A stretch of 64,000 nucleotides of DNA from Palsa-504 sp963790065 (GCA_963790065.1 CAWBNK010000005.1:248001-312000); one strand, 5' to 3'; counted from the first letter of the stretch, positions 26,186 through 34,372 are shown. Program-made: numbers and translations. Notes: generated from the sequence alone by a model not told the origin.

Positions 26186-26761
26186 TCACGGCTCGGCCCA
26201 CATCGGCGCGGCCCCGGGCGGCAGCGGCACGGCGAACCCGTTCAGCAGGAACGAGATCAGCGTGTAGTACCCGCACAGCGACACCAGCTCCACCAGGCCG
26301 GCGTCGCCCAGAAACCGGTGCGCGGCCTCGTAAGCCTCCTGGTCCAGATGGCCGGAATGGGCGAGCTGGCGGGCCACCGTGTACACGGCGCGTTCGTCAT
26401 CGGCCTCGAACGGCGGGTCCTCGCCGCGCCCGATCGCGTCCACCACGGCGTCGGCCACGCCGTGCTCGCGGGCCATCGGCGCGTGCGCCCACCACTCGAA
26501 CTCCGCCTGCCACCGCGCGCCGGTCGTGATGATGGCGATCTCCGACAGCCGCCGCTCGATCGACGTGCCGAACCGCAGCGTCGCACCGAGCGAGGACAGC
26601 CGCCGCCCGGCGCCCGGCACCGTGACGAACGCGTTGAACGGCCCCGCCAGGCCGCCTCCGGCGGCCACAACCAGGTCTGGATGGCCGCTGACGAGGCCGT
26701 CCCACAGCTGCTGGCCCTCGGGCCCCAGCTCATCACGCCGCAGATAAGGAATCCTGGTCAT
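26186..26761 (-). CDS. Carboxymuconolactone decarboxylase-family protein
   Basis: A 191-residue AhpD/CMD-fold protein: MTRIPYLRRDELGPEGQQLW, then TSIERRLSEIAIITTGARWQ and AEFEWWAHAPMAREHGVADA. The redox Cys pair of AhpD is absent; this group keeps Glu/Trp/His (EWWAH) at that site, like CMD and its gamma-type relatives. The role is therefore ring-cleavage metabolism or unknown rather than peroxide reduction. A TAGTGT box 7 nt before the ATG suggests a leaderless transcript that also carries the SDR at 26183. Confidence 0.8.
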   Translation of the reverse strand: MTRIPYLRRDELGPEGQQLWDGLVSGHPDLVVAAGGGLAGPFNAFVTVPGAGRRLSSLGATLRFGTSIERRLSEIAIITTGARWQAEFEWWAHAPMAREHGVADAVVDAIGRGEDPPFEADDERAVYTVARQLAHSGHLDQEAYEAAHRFLGDAGLVELVSLCGYYTLISFLLNGFAVPLPPGAAPMWAEP

Positions 26762-26802
26762 AGCCCGAACACTAGCCATAACCGCTAACGGTCTGCGGTT
26801 CG

Positions 26803-27318
26803 TTACCTCACGGTGGTGTCCGTGCGGTGCGGCAGCTTCCAGCCGGGGCGGACGAAGTGGCACGTGTACCCGTCGGGGTAACGCTCCAGGTAGTCCTGGT
26901 GCTCAGGCTCGGCCTCCCAGAACGGCCCGGCCGCCGTGACCTCGGTGACTACCTTGCCCGGCCACAGCCCGGAGGCGTCAACGTCGGCGATGGTGTCCTC
27001 GGCGACCTTCTTCTGCTCGTCGCTGAGGTAGAAGATGGCCGACCGGTAGCTGCTCCCCATGTCGTTGCCCTGCCGGTTGCGCGTGCTCGGGTCGTGGATC
27101 TGGAAGAAGAACTCCAGCAGGTCCCGGTAGGAGATCTGGTCCGGGTCGAAGACGATCTCGAGTGCCTCGGCGTGGCCGTGGTGGTTCCGGTAGGTGGCGT
27201 TCGGCACGTCGCCGCCGGTGTAGCCCGTCCTGGTGGAGATCACGCCGGGGAGCTTGCGGACGAGGTCCTGCACCCCCCAGAAGCAGCCGCCGGCGAGGAT
27301 GGCCTTCTCAGTCGTCAT
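26803..27318 (-). CDS. msrA: Peptide-methionine (S)-S-oxide reductase MsrA
   Basis: The 171-residue enzyme has the catalytic motif AGGCFWGVQDL at residues 9-19, then TGYTGGDVPNATY and NHHGHAEALEIVFDPDQISY, with GNDMGSSYRSAIFY in the core. It reduces the S epimer of methionine sulfoxide in the cytosol. The ATG overlaps the msrB stop (ATGA), so the two stereospecific reductases are made from one message. Confidence 0.95.
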   Translation of the reverse strand: MTTEKAILAGGCFWGVQDLVRKLPGVISTRTGYTGGDVPNATYRNHHGHAEALEIVFDPDQISYRDLLEFFFQIHDPSTRNRQGNDMGSSYRSAIFYLSDEQKKVAEDTIADVDASGLWPGKVVTEVTAAGPFWEAEPEHQDYLERYPDGYTCHFVRPGWKLPHRTDTTVR

Positions 27319-27788
27319 GATGTAGTGCTCCCGGTGTCGTGGGCGGGCTCGAACAGGTGACGGTACTCGCCGTAGCCTTCGCGCTCCAGGTCATCGACAC
27401 CGATGAAGCGCAGGGCGGCGGAGTTGATGCAGTAGCGCAGGCCCCCGGCGGCCGCGGGCCCGTCGTTGAACACGTGGCCCAGGTGGCTGTCGCCATGCGC
27501 GGAGCGGACCTCGGTCCTGATCATGAGGTGGCTCAGGTCCCGCCGCTCGACCACGTTGCCCGGCTCGATGGGCAGGGTGAAGCTCGGCCAGCCGGACTGG
27601 CTGTCGTACTTGTTGACCGACGCGAACAGCGGCTCGCCGGACACGACGTCCACGTAGAGGCCGGGCTCCTTGTTGTCCCAGTACTCGTTGCGGAACGGCG
27701 CCTCGGTGCCCTTCTTCTGGGTGACCTGGAACTGTTCCGGCGTCAGCCGGGAGATGGCCTCAGGGTCCTTGCGGTAGTTGTCTGACAC
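27315..27788 (-). CDS. msrB: Peptide-methionine (R)-S-oxide reductase MsrB
   Basis: A 157-residue protein with the MsrB signature: NEYWDNKEPGLYVDVVSGEP, VNKYDSQSGWPSFTLPI, RSAHGDSHLGHVFNDGP and the catalytic Cys in LRYCINSAALRFI. The two CxxC zinc knuckles of the zinc-containing type are absent, as in many bacterial MsrBs. I start at the GTG at 27788 (AAGGATCTTAC before it) rather than an ATG further up, which gives SDNYRKDPEAISRLTPEQF. It reduces the R epimer and pairs with msrA. Confidence 0.93.
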   Translation of the reverse strand: MSDNYRKDPEAISRLTPEQFQVTQKKGTEAPFRNEYWDNKEPGLYVDVVSGEPLFASVNKYDSQSGWPSFTLPIEPGNVVERRDLSHLMIRTEVRSAHGDSHLGHVFNDGPAAAGGLRYCINSAALRFIGVDDLEREGYGEYRHLFEPAHDTGSTTS

Positions 27789-27981
27789 GTAAGATCCTTC
27801 GCTAGTGCCGCCCGCTGGATGCGAGCGCATTGTCACAGATGTATAACCACGCCGCAGCCGCTACTATTTCGGCTGGTGCCTGCGGGTTCGAGGGCGGTGA
27901 GCGCACCGTCCGGGGCGGCCGCCCGCCCGCCGATCGAGCCAGCCGCTGTCCGCCGGAGACCCGGGGTTACACGGTCGTACA

Positions 27982-28077
27982 GGTATTAGGAATTTCTATA
28001 TGTGCCATTAATTCTTCGCGACCTTTCGCCCTTGCCCGGGCCTTAATTAATATGCCAGGCTCGCTGTAGCCCATTAG
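27982..28077. repeat. 96-bp interspersed repeat, copy 2
   Basis: Gapless match to 24421-24516 (71 of 96 positions). It lies 27 bp before the ATG of the ScoMcrA-head gene, so here it overlaps the likely promoter or leader; the segment TTTCTATATGTG could supply a -10 box. Between the msrB start (27788) and this repeat I see no gene. Confidence 0.7.
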
Positions 28078-28104
28078 TGCGAAAGCCCGGATGCGGAGGA
28101 CCCG

Positions 28105-28410
28105 ATGGCAGTGGCGTGGGAGCCAGTGACCCGAGATGATGTACTGCGCGCGATGCAGGAGTACGACCGGCTAGGGCCCGAGGCGTTCTTCTCCGCGCAT
28201 GGTTTCGGGCCCACCACCACTTATAACCTGGTCTGGGACGAGCGGCGTTACCCGCCGAAAGCGATCCTGGGCACCGCTTACGAATTCGCCGCGGGCCAGC
28301 GCCTGGCCGCCGGCGATTTCGAGGGCGGCAAGGGCGGCGCTGTGGCGGTGCTCGGCGGGCTGGGATTCACCGTCGAGCACAAACCGCGAGCCGCCGGCGA
28401 CAGCTGCTGA
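28105..28410 (+). CDS. Stand-alone ScoMcrA-like N-terminal head domain
   Basis: The 101-residue protein matches the N-terminal head of the type IV restriction enzyme ScoMcrA: TRDDVLRAMQEYDRLGPEAF, FGPTTTYNLVWDERRYPPKA and GGKGGAVAVLGGLGFTVE. In ScoMcrA this domain precedes the sulfur-recognition and SRA-like modules and the HNH nuclease. Here none of those follows; the gene ends and an alpha/beta hydrolase begins 150 bp on. It could be a DNA- or protein-binding accessory to a restriction system elsewhere, or a leftover domain. GGAGGACCCG precedes the ATG. Confidence 0.75.
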   Translation: MAVAWEPVTRDDVLRAMQEYDRLGPEAFFSAHGFGPTTTYNLVWDERRYPPKAILGTAYEFAAGQRLAAGDFEGGKGGAVAVLGGLGFTVEHKPRAAGDSC

Positions 28411-28562
28411 CCGCCATCCCGGTTGGCGTCAGGCAAGCACGACCGGCCGTTCGGCATGAATGAATTACGCCGAACGGGCCGTGGCGCTACGGTCTGAGCT
28501 TGGCAGGCACGTGGCGCCCGGGCGCAGGCGCCGCGGCCCTTGACGTCCAGGAGGAGGATCCA

Positions 28563-29390
28563 ATGAGCCGGGTGGAGGTCAACGGCGTCGGCATCGAGTA
28601 CCAGGTGACCGGGCAGGGACGACCGGTCGTGCTGCTGCACGGCTTTCCCGACTCCGGGCGGCTGTGGCGGCACCAGGTGCCGGCGCTGGCCGGCGCCGGG
28701 TTCCAGGTCATCGTGCCCGACCTGCGCGGCTACGGGCGTTCCGGCCAGCCGGAGGCCGTCGAGGCCTACTCGATGTCCCTGCTGGCCGGGGACGTCATGG
28801 CGATCCTGGCCGAGCTGGGGATCGGCCGGGCCCATGTCGTCGGCCACGACTGGGGCGCCGCCCTGGCCTGGGCGCTCGCCTCGTTCGCGCCCGGCACCGT
28901 CGACCACCTCGCCGTCTTGTCGGTCGGCCACCCGGCTACCTTCCGCCGCACCCTGGAGCAGTGCGAGAAGTCGTGGTACATGCTGTTGTTCCAGTTCCCC
29001 GGCATCGCCGAACGCTGGCTGACCGAGGATGACTGGGCCAACTTCCGCAGCTGGGGCCGTCATCCCGACGCCGATCAGGTGATCGCCGACCTGGCGGCGA
29101 ACGGCTCGCTCACGCCCGGCCTGAACTGGTACCGGGCCAACGTCCGGCCCGAATCCTGGGTGGCACGCCCGGTTCAGCTGCCGCCGGTGCAGGCACCCAC
29201 CATGGGTATCTGGAGCACGGGGGACGGCGCCCTGACCGAGGTCCAGATGACCGACTCGGCCGAGAACGTGGCGGGCCCGTGGCGCTACGAGCGCCTGGAC
29301 GGCCCGGGTCACTGGCTGCAACTGGAAGCCCCGGACCAGCTCAATACCCTGCTGCTGGACTTCCTGCCCCGGTTACCTGTCGCGGCCTGA
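28563..29390 (+). CDS. Alpha/beta hydrolase, epoxide-hydrolase type
   Basis: A 275-residue hydrolase with the oxyanion motif VVLLHGFPDSGRLWRHQVPA near residue 22 and the Asp nucleophile in VVGHDWGAALAWALA near 98. This GHDWG elbow is diagnostic of epoxide hydrolases and dehalogenases rather than serine esterases. The late His is in LDGPGHWLQLEAPDQ. GAGGAGGATCCA precedes the ATG at 28563. Its 3' end overlaps the end of the convergent MFS gene by about 50 bp. Confidence 0.87.
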   Translation: MSRVEVNGVGIEYQVTGQGRPVVLLHGFPDSGRLWRHQVPALAGAGFQVIVPDLRGYGRSGQPEAVEAYSMSLLAGDVMAILAELGIGRAHVVGHDWGAALAWALASFAPGTVDHLAVLSVGHPATFRRTLEQCEKSWYMLLFQFPGIAERWLTEDDWANFRSWGRHPDADQVIADLAANGSLTPGLNWYRANVRPESWVARPVQLPPVQAPTMGIWSTGDGALTEVQMTDSAENVAGPWRYERLDGPGHWLQLEAPDQLNTLLLDFLPRLPVAA

Positions 29391-30576
29391 TCCGGGCCAG
29401 GCCGAGGGTCACCGCGCACGCGGCCGCGAGCAGCGAGTAAGGGACCAGGTCCGAGGTGGCCTGGGCCAGCGCCCCGCTGCCCGAGGCGGCCATGGCCTGG
29501 CCCGTGGCCCAGGCGAGGTTGGCCAGGCCGAAGGCCAGACCCTGATCCAGCCGCTGATGCTGGGCACCCTCGCTGACCAGCGTCATGGCCGGGGTGAACA
29601 ACGTGCCGAACGACGGCATGCCCACGATCAGCACCGGGATCAGCACCCACTCCGACGCCAGCGTGGGCGCCAGCAGGCTGATCGCCACCGCGCCGGCCAG
29701 CGAGCACCTGATCGGCACGATGGCGCCGCGCCGGTCGGCCACCCGCCCCGCGAGCGGCGACAGGGCCGCTTCCACCCCGGCCGACGCCAGGAACGTCCCG
29801 GCGATGATCAGGGCCGTGACCCCGAGGCTGGCCATCCGCAGCGGCGCGAGCACGTCCAGCACGCCGAACGCCAGGCCCGCCAGCATCGTCAGCCACAGCC
29901 CGAGGCCCAGGTGGGGGTCACGGGCCGCGGCGAACGCCTCCCGCAGCCGCTGCGGGACCGCCTCGCGCGGCGCCGGCATGGCGAACGTCACCGCCATCAG
30001 CACCCCGGCCGCCAGCGCGGCACTGGCGAACGCCGGCCCGGTGCCGACCTCGTCGGCGATCGCGCCCACGACCGGCCCGAACAGCGCCCCGCCCACGGCC
30101 GCGCCCATGGCCGTGCCGATCATCTCCCCGCGCCGTTCCGGCGGCGCCTCGGTCGCCAGCCAGGCCATGCCCGCCGCCCAGGTGCACGCCCCGCCCAGTC
30201 CCTGCACGAACCGGGCCGCGTCGAGCATCACCTCCGTCGAGGCCCAGCCGAAGACCAGGGTCGAGACCCCCATGAGCGCCAGCCCGAGCAGGACCGTCCT
30301 CCGGTAGCCCAGGTGCCCGGTGAGCAGCCCGCCCGGCAGCGCCCCGATCAGGGTGCCCAGCGGGTAGCCCGCGACCAGGATCCCCGCGCCCGACTTGGAC
30401 AGGTGAGCCACGTGCGTGTAGTGCGGCAGCAGCGGCGTCAGCGCCGTGAAGAAGATCGTGTCGACCAGCACGAGCGCGCACACGAACAGCAGCAGCACCC
30501 GCAGCGACCGGGTCAGCGGCAATCCGGGCTCACTGGTCCCAGTGCGGCGGACGGTCCCGGCGCAGCCGCTCGTCAT
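29341..30576 (-). CDS. MFS transporter
   Basis: A twelve-helix major facilitator of about 400 residues. It shows LPGGLLTGHLGYRRTVLLGL (the loop 2-3 GxxxDRxGRR-type motif, here GHLGYRR), ARFVQGLGGACTWAAGMAWL and a matching half in the C-terminal bundle (LAGRVADRRGAIVPIRC). It is an exporter of unknown substrate. The start is uncertain: an ATG at 30576 overlaps the small gene upstream, whereas a TTG at 30520-30522 would follow that gene's stop directly. Confidence 0.82.
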   Translation of the reverse strand: MTSGCAGTVRRTGTSEPGLPLTRSLRVLLLFVCALVLVDTIFFTALTPLLPHYTHVAHLSKSGAGILVAGYPLGTLIGALPGGLLTGHLGYRRTVLLGLALMGVSTLVFGWASTEVMLDAARFVQGLGGACTWAAGMAWLATEAPPERRGEMIGTAMGAAVGGALFGPVVGAIADEVGTGPAFASAALAAGVLMAVTFAMPAPREAVPQRLREAFAAARDPHLGLGLWLTMLAGLAFGVLDVLAPLRMASLGVTALIIAGTFLASAGVEAALSPLAGRVADRRGAIVPIRCSLAGAVAISLLAPTLASEWVLIPVLIVGMPSFGTLFTPAMTLVSEGAQHQRLDQGLAFGLANLAWATGQAMAASGSGALAQATSDLVPYSLLAAACAVTLGLARIRPRQVTGAGSPAAGY

Positions 30577-30667
30577 CGTCCGGCTCGGGAGCCTCACCCC
30601 AGCTGATGCCGGATTCTTCCTCACTCTGCTCCGGCAGCACCGGCTGGTCCTCGGGATCAGGTGGCAT
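30530..30667 (-). CDS. Small acidic actinobacterial protein
   Basis: A 45-residue protein, MPPDPEDQPVLPEQSEEESG followed by a GW/EAPEPDDDERLRRDRPPHWDQ-like tail. Short proteins ending in RDRPPHW(D/G) recur in actinobacterial genomes and have no known function. It is very acidic and probably unstructured. It overlaps or abuts the start of the MFS gene and may serve in translational coupling. Confidence 0.6.
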   Translation of the reverse strand: MPPDPEDQPVLPEQSEEESGISWGEAPEPDDDERLRRDRPPHWDQ

Positions 30668-30690
30668 AACCCCATCATCTCGCGGCACCG

Positions 30691-31170
30691 TCACGCCTGG
30701 TTGTCGCCGGCCCATTCGGCGCGGTGGATGGCCCGCATGGCGCTCAGGAACAGCCATTGCTGGCGGAACGCCAGCCGGGCGACCCGAAGCCCGGCGGTGC
30801 CCGCCAGGTCGCTGACCGGCCCGCTCGGCTTGCCGTACATCTGCCGGGCCCAGCGCGGCAAGGTCGCGAACGCCAGCGCGCTGACCGGCGGCAGCCCGAG
30901 CTTCAGCACCCGGTTCCCGTCGGGCACCGGCGGATGGAAGGTCAGCCGCAGCGCTTGTCTCGCCTCATCACAGGCGTACAGCCGCGGCCTGATCTGTTCG
31001 TAGTAGGCGTCGAGTTCGGCCAGCGAAGCCGGCGCGGCCGAACGGTCCACGCCGATGAGCTCCGCGCTGGTGCGCTGCTCGGCCACGAAGGCATCCAGGT
31101 CCGCGGCGGAGAACGGCAGCCGGCTGCGCCGGGCTATGTCGGCGCAGGAGGCGACCTCGCCGCAGTCCTG
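30691..31170 (-). pseudogene. DUF2236 (MpaB-like) oxygenase, N-terminally truncated
   Basis: The frame encodes the C-terminal half of a DUF2236 protein: RRSRLPFSAADLDAFVAEQR, ELDAYYEQIRPRLYACDEAR and ALAFATLPRWARQMYG. The N-terminal half with the haem-binding His motif (the usual HP-type AHPLVAAG region) is not found upstream in any frame; the preceding codons read low-information, GC-driven sequence to 31296. I set the 5' edge where recognisable similarity starts. Such a protein would lack its cofactor site. Confidence 0.65.
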
Positions 31171-31259
31171 CTGCTGGGCCAGTACGAAAATTCCACCCGC
31201 CGCTTCCACTTTCGGGTGACGCCCACGACGGCGATCACCCGTACCGTCCTTCCAGAAGC

Positions 31260-31297
31260 CATGGCCCGCCCGCCCACGGGGGCGCGGGCGGGCCATG
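31260..31297 (-). terminator. Long GC hairpin downstream of the HesB-like gene
   Basis: CATGGCCCGCCCGC (31260-31273) is perfectly complementary to GCGGGCGGGCCATG (31284-31297), a 14-bp stem with a 10-nt loop, placed 38 bp after the stop of the minus-strand gene at 31335. There is no T tract. Confidence 0.6.
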
Positions 31298-31334
31298 GCA
31301 GTGGCGAGCCGCCCGTCCCGGCGGCCTTCGGGCC

Positions 31335-31640
31335 CTACGCCTGGCCGGGACCCTGCAGGCCCAGGGAGAAGTGGGCCTTGCCCTCGGGGTCGACCTCCGC
31401 GTCGAGCACCTTGTCATCGAGATAGGCAGCGGCCTGCGGCTCGAGGTAGACGTGCGCCCCGGCGGCCTCGATGACCTGATCGTTCACGCCGGGTCCCGGC
31501 GCAGCGGTGACCTGCAGCGCGCCCGGGTCGGCCGCTTCCGCGGCCGAGGATGCGATCCGCAGGCCCGATCCTCCTGGCGCATCCGGGGTTGACGTAATGG
31601 CCTTGACGACCTCCGCGGCTGCTTCGGTCAGTACCAGCAT
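31335..31640 (-). CDS. HesB/IscA-fold protein without the cluster cysteines
   Basis: A 101-residue protein with the A-type iron-sulfur scaffold fold outline (MLVLTEAAAEVVKAITS, GGSGLRIASSAAEAADPG, VNDQVIEAAGAHVYLEP, DDKVLDAEVDPEGKAHFSLG). It contains no cysteine at all, so it cannot hold a cluster as IscA does. Cys-free versions are widespread in actinobacteria with unknown role. GAAAGG eight bases before the ATG at 31640 supports this start over the GTG three codons upstream. Confidence 0.7.
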   Translation of the reverse strand: MLVLTEAAAEVVKAITSTPDAPGGSGLRIASSAAEAADPGALQVTAAPGPGVNDQVIEAAGAHVYLEPQAAAYLDDKVLDAEVDPEGKAHFSLGLQGPGQA

Positions 31641-31743
31641 GTGCGTCACCTTTCATTTCTCTGTGCAGGCCTCCGGCCGAGGCGCCGCAACAGTGACCTA
31701 GTGCGCTACCGGCGAAGCGGGCGGCTAAACCCGGAAGGTGCGT

Positions 31744-32292
31744 TCATGCGCTCACGCTGATGACCACCTTGCCCGGCGGGCGCTCGCCACGCAGGGCCCG
31801 GAAGGCCTCGGCCAGGTCATTCAGCTCGAAGACGCGCGAGACCATGGGACGCAGCTGCTGGTCATCGATCAGCCGGGCCAGTTCGCGTAGCTGGCCAGCG
31901 TGGGGCTCGACCACGAAGAACACGCCGCGGACGTCCGAACCGGCAGCCGCTGCGGCCCACGGCCGGGGTTCGGCGGGACGCTCCCCGATACCGGGCCGGG
32001 GCCTGATCGCCGCGCGGCGCCGCACGGCCGGCGGCGGAAGCACCGGGACTTCGGCCACGATGCTCCCGCCGCCGGCCCGGCCGGAGATGAACCCTTCCGC
32101 CGCCAGGCGCTCGTAGGCGGTGGTGACCGTATACCGCGAGATGCCTAGCTGCCGGGCCAGCGCGCGGCTGGGCGGCAGCTGGTCGCCGGCCCGCAGCCGC
32201 CCCGACGCGATTCCCTCGCGGATCTGCTCATACAGCTGAGCGCAAAGTCCTGGGTGCCCGGCCCGGTCAATGAACAGGTCCATCACAACCAC
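31744..32292 (-). pseudogene. Fusion of a GntR N-terminus to a quinone-reductase C-terminus
   Basis: The first 80 or so residues are a GntR winged helix (EQIREGIASGRLRAGDQLPP, then SRALARQLGISRYTVTTAYE). After a Pro/Arg-rich linker, residues about 120-182 (VRGVFFVVEPHAGQLRELAR, LNDLAEAFRALRGE, PGKVVISV) are the C-terminal end of a zinc-independent quinone/NADP oxidoreductase. The two parts belong to unrelated families and are joined in frame. A deletion between a MocR-type regulator and an adjacent reductase gene explains this best. The open frame is intact, so a chimeric repressor could still be made. Confidence 0.7.
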
Positions 32293-32439
32293 CAGCCTGG
32301 CACAGGGCCGGCCGGGTGCCGGGCCAGGAACTGGTCGGTCCGCCGTAGGCGGCTACGTGATATGACAGATCCACTTTTCGGCGCGACCGGCGGCATGATG
32401 CCTCAGGCGTGATGTCAAACCAGGTACGGGAGGCTCTTC

Positions 32440-32808
32440 ATGCCAGCTTCGGTTGGGTACCTCGTCATCGACACCGCGGATCCGCAGCGGCTGGCGCCCT
32501 TCTGGTGCGCGCTGCTTGAGGTAAGCGTGGCGGAGACGATCGGGGACGGCCAGTTCGTCGTGCTGTCCCGGGCCAAGGACGGCCTCACCGTCGGCTTCCA
32601 GCAGGTGCTCGACGTCAAGACCGGCAAGAACCGGCTGCACCTGGACCTGATCGTGGACGACCTCGACACCGCTACCGCCGAGATCGAGGCGCTCGGCGGC
32701 CGCTGGCTCGAGCCCGGCCAGACCCGCGAGCTCGAAGGCTTCCGGTGGCGTCTGATGGCCGACCCCGACGGCAACGAGTTCGACATCGACGTCCTGCCGC
32801 CGGGGTGA
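32440..32808 (+). CDS. VOC-superfamily (glyoxalase-like) protein
   Basis: The 122-residue single-module VOC protein shows the two beta-alpha-beta-beta-beta units: VGYLVIDTADPQRLAPFWCA at the start and RLHLDLIVDDLDTATAEIEA in the middle, ending MADPDGNEFDIDVLPPG. The His and Glu positions (LHLDL, NEFDI) can bind a metal in a dimer. This is the common actinobacterial glyoxalase-like/bleomycin-resistance-like type; the substrate is unknown. Confidence 0.83.
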   Translation: MPASVGYLVIDTADPQRLAPFWCALLEVSVAETIGDGQFVVLSRAKDGLTVGFQQVLDVKTGKNRLHLDLIVDDLDTATAEIEALGGRWLEPGQTRELEGFRWRLMADPDGNEFDIDVLPPG

Positions 32809-32854
32809 TGCCGCCCCGGAGATCTCGCGCCGGTTCCCGGGCGGGGCTGCGATC

Positions 32855-33709
32855 TCAGGCGGAGGTCAGCCAGGACAGGACGGACCTGACCGAACGCGCT
32901 CGGGTCGTCGTCCACGCGTGCCGGTCCTCGTACGGCCAGGCGTAGACGGGGAAACCGTTCCTGACCAGGTCGAGCAGCCGGGGCTCATCGAGGTCGCTGG
33001 CGGCGAACTCATACAGCGCCTGCATTCTCGGCAGGATGATGCCGTAGTCGATGAGGCGGCCAGCGTAGTTCTCCAGCGGGAGGATCTCATCGATGCTGAT
33101 CCCGGTCAGCGGGTAGCGGTCGGGCAGGACGTTGTGCAGGGACAGGAACAGGTCCGCGCCCCGCCAGCGCGGATCACCGATCAGGCGGCCGGCCAGCGCC
33201 AGCCGGCCCGCCGCCAGCCGCGGCCGGATGACCAGGGCGTGCACGCAGACCAGGCGGGCCATCGCCACGTCCATGAAGAAGCGCTCCACCGGCACCTCGG
33301 CCGCGCACAGCGGGCGATGCTCGAGGTACGCGGCCACGATGCTGGCGTTATGGGCCCGGTACCAGGTCCTGGCCGAAGGCGCGGACAGGAAGTCGGTCCA
33401 GCGCGCCACGGCGGGCCCGCTCGCCGGTCCCGGTGACCCGGCCGCCAGCCAGGCCTCGCACGCGTCGCGGAGCAGGCTTTCGTTGACCGAGCGCCACCAC
33501 CGGCTGCCGGGCCGCGCGGACTCCGGCGGCGCGAGCACTCCCCGGCTGACCTGCCAGCGCATGAACGCCAGCTCGGCCCGCCGGTACGCCCGGACCGACG
33601 CGCAGCCAGGCCGGTCGTCGTAGAACCTGCCCGCCAGCTCCAGCCGCCGCGCCGGATCGTTCCGGACGGCGGCCACCATGGTGCGGGCTTCTGCTGCTGC
33701 ATCAGGCAT
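32855..33709 (-). CDS. Uncharacterised 284-residue actinobacterial protein
   Basis: I do not recognise this protein. It is largely helical and rich in Arg/Trp (GSRWWRSVNESLLRDACEAW, ARWTDFLSAPSARTWYRAHN). A middle region has His/Asp (VPVERFFMDVAMARLVCVHA) and the C-terminal part is mixed (SIDEILPLENYAGRLIDYGI). There is no signal peptide or membrane segment. The ATG at 33709 is the first in a frame that is otherwise non-informative upstream. It is divergent from the DUF1877 remnant. Confidence 0.6.
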   Translation of the reverse strand: MPDAAAEARTMVAAVRNDPARRLELAGRFYDDRPGCASVRAYRRAELAFMRWQVSRGVLAPPESARPGSRWWRSVNESLLRDACEAWLAAGSPGPASGPAVARWTDFLSAPSARTWYRAHNASIVAAYLEHRPLCAAEVPVERFFMDVAMARLVCVHALVIRPRLAAGRLALAGRLIGDPRWRGADLFLSLHNVLPDRYPLTGISIDEILPLENYAGRLIDYGIILPRMQALYEFAASDLDEPRLLDLVRNGFPVYAWPYEDRHAWTTTRARSVRSVLSWLTSA

Positions 33710-33754
33710 GCTGTGCACCACGTCTAGTGTCGTACCCCGGCAGAAAGCGTACCT

Positions 33755-34152
33755 ATGCTGCGTTGTTCGGAGGCGGATGTGGGCTACCCGGTCACGCACC
33801 TCGCGCTCACCGGCGAGGACGCCGCCCTGCTGCGCCGCTGGCACGCATCCGGCGCGGATGCCACCGTCCTGGCCCGGGTCAGGGAACTCGCCGCCAGCTC
33901 CGCGGCCCGGGTCTCGACTACATCATCATGTTCCTCGACGACCACGACGTCGCCGAGATCGCCGCGGCGCTGGATGAGGTGACGCAGCCGTGGTTCCGGG
34001 ACCGGTTCTTCGCCCTGCCGGCCCACGGCTACCAGGGCCGAACCGACGAGGCGGCCTTCGACTACACCTGGGGATGGTTCGAGCTCATGCGGGCCTTCTT
34101 CCGCAAGAGCGCCGACGAAGGCCGGCGCATGGTCTTCACCGCCGGCCAGTGA
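33755..34152 (+). pseudogene. DUF1877 (YfbM-like) protein with internal deletion
   Basis: The 5' part reads GYPVTHLALTGEDAALLRRW, the start of a DUF1877 protein. Near 33905 the frame breaks, and the other frame continues LDYIIMFLDDHDVAEIAAAL, then VTQPWFRDRF and FDYTWGWFELMRAFFRKSAD, the family's C-terminus. The central third (the YG/DxxxW and LGG segments) is missing. The gene is therefore inactive. Its promoter side faces the uncharacterised 284-residue gene. Confidence 0.75.
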
Positions 34153-34280
34153 CCGCGGCCGCTACCAGCTGCAGGGGCAGGTGATACCAGGGATCGTTCG
34201 GAGAAAGGATCTTCGCGCTGAACGGGCCCCGGTGCCCGCCCCCCGTACCGCAACCCCAGCGGCCGCCGGGATCCTGCGGA

Positions 34281-34286
34281 TAGCGT
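34281..34286 (+). promoter_or_regulatory. Orphaned -10 box of the interrupted aldo/keto reductase gene
   Basis: TAGCGT lies 6 nt before the ATG inside the left 15-bp repeat. GGGAGG also precedes that ATG. Before integration this was the promoter and start region of the gene now beginning at 43999; it now reads into a 16-codon frame and then toward the integrase. Confidence 0.5.
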
Positions 34287-34290
34287 GGGA

Positions 34291-34305
34291 GGCATGGCGA
34301 TCATG
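34291..34305. repeat. Left attachment-site core
   Basis: GGCATGGCGATCATG, identical to 43996-44010. Identity stops sharply on both sides. The core contains the ATG and next three codons of the target gene. Confidence 0.85.
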
Positions 34306-34343
34306 TCAAGTCACAGAGCTAATACCTGCGAAGATGCCTCATG
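34293..34343 (+). other. Residual 16-codon frame left by integration
   Basis: The original start codon now opens a short frame (MAIMSSHRANTCEDAS) that ends within the element. It keeps the native -10 box and could be made as a peptide, but nothing suggests a function. Confidence 0.4.
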
Positions 34344-34354
34344 AACCGGTGGTA

Positions 34355-34372
34355 AGTCAGGCAAAAGTCAGG
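34355..34372. repeat. Left arm-type repeat pair
   Basis: AGTCAGG at 34355-34361 and 34366-34372, 11 bp apart start to start. The same pair with the same 11-bp phase is at 43850-43867 near the right end. One helical turn of spacing fits integrase or excisionase arm sites. Confidence 0.55.

Noticed and set aside
34291..34305. tRNA-gene attachment site
   Set aside because: The core and its flanks do not fold as a tRNA end; the repeat matches a protein start instead.
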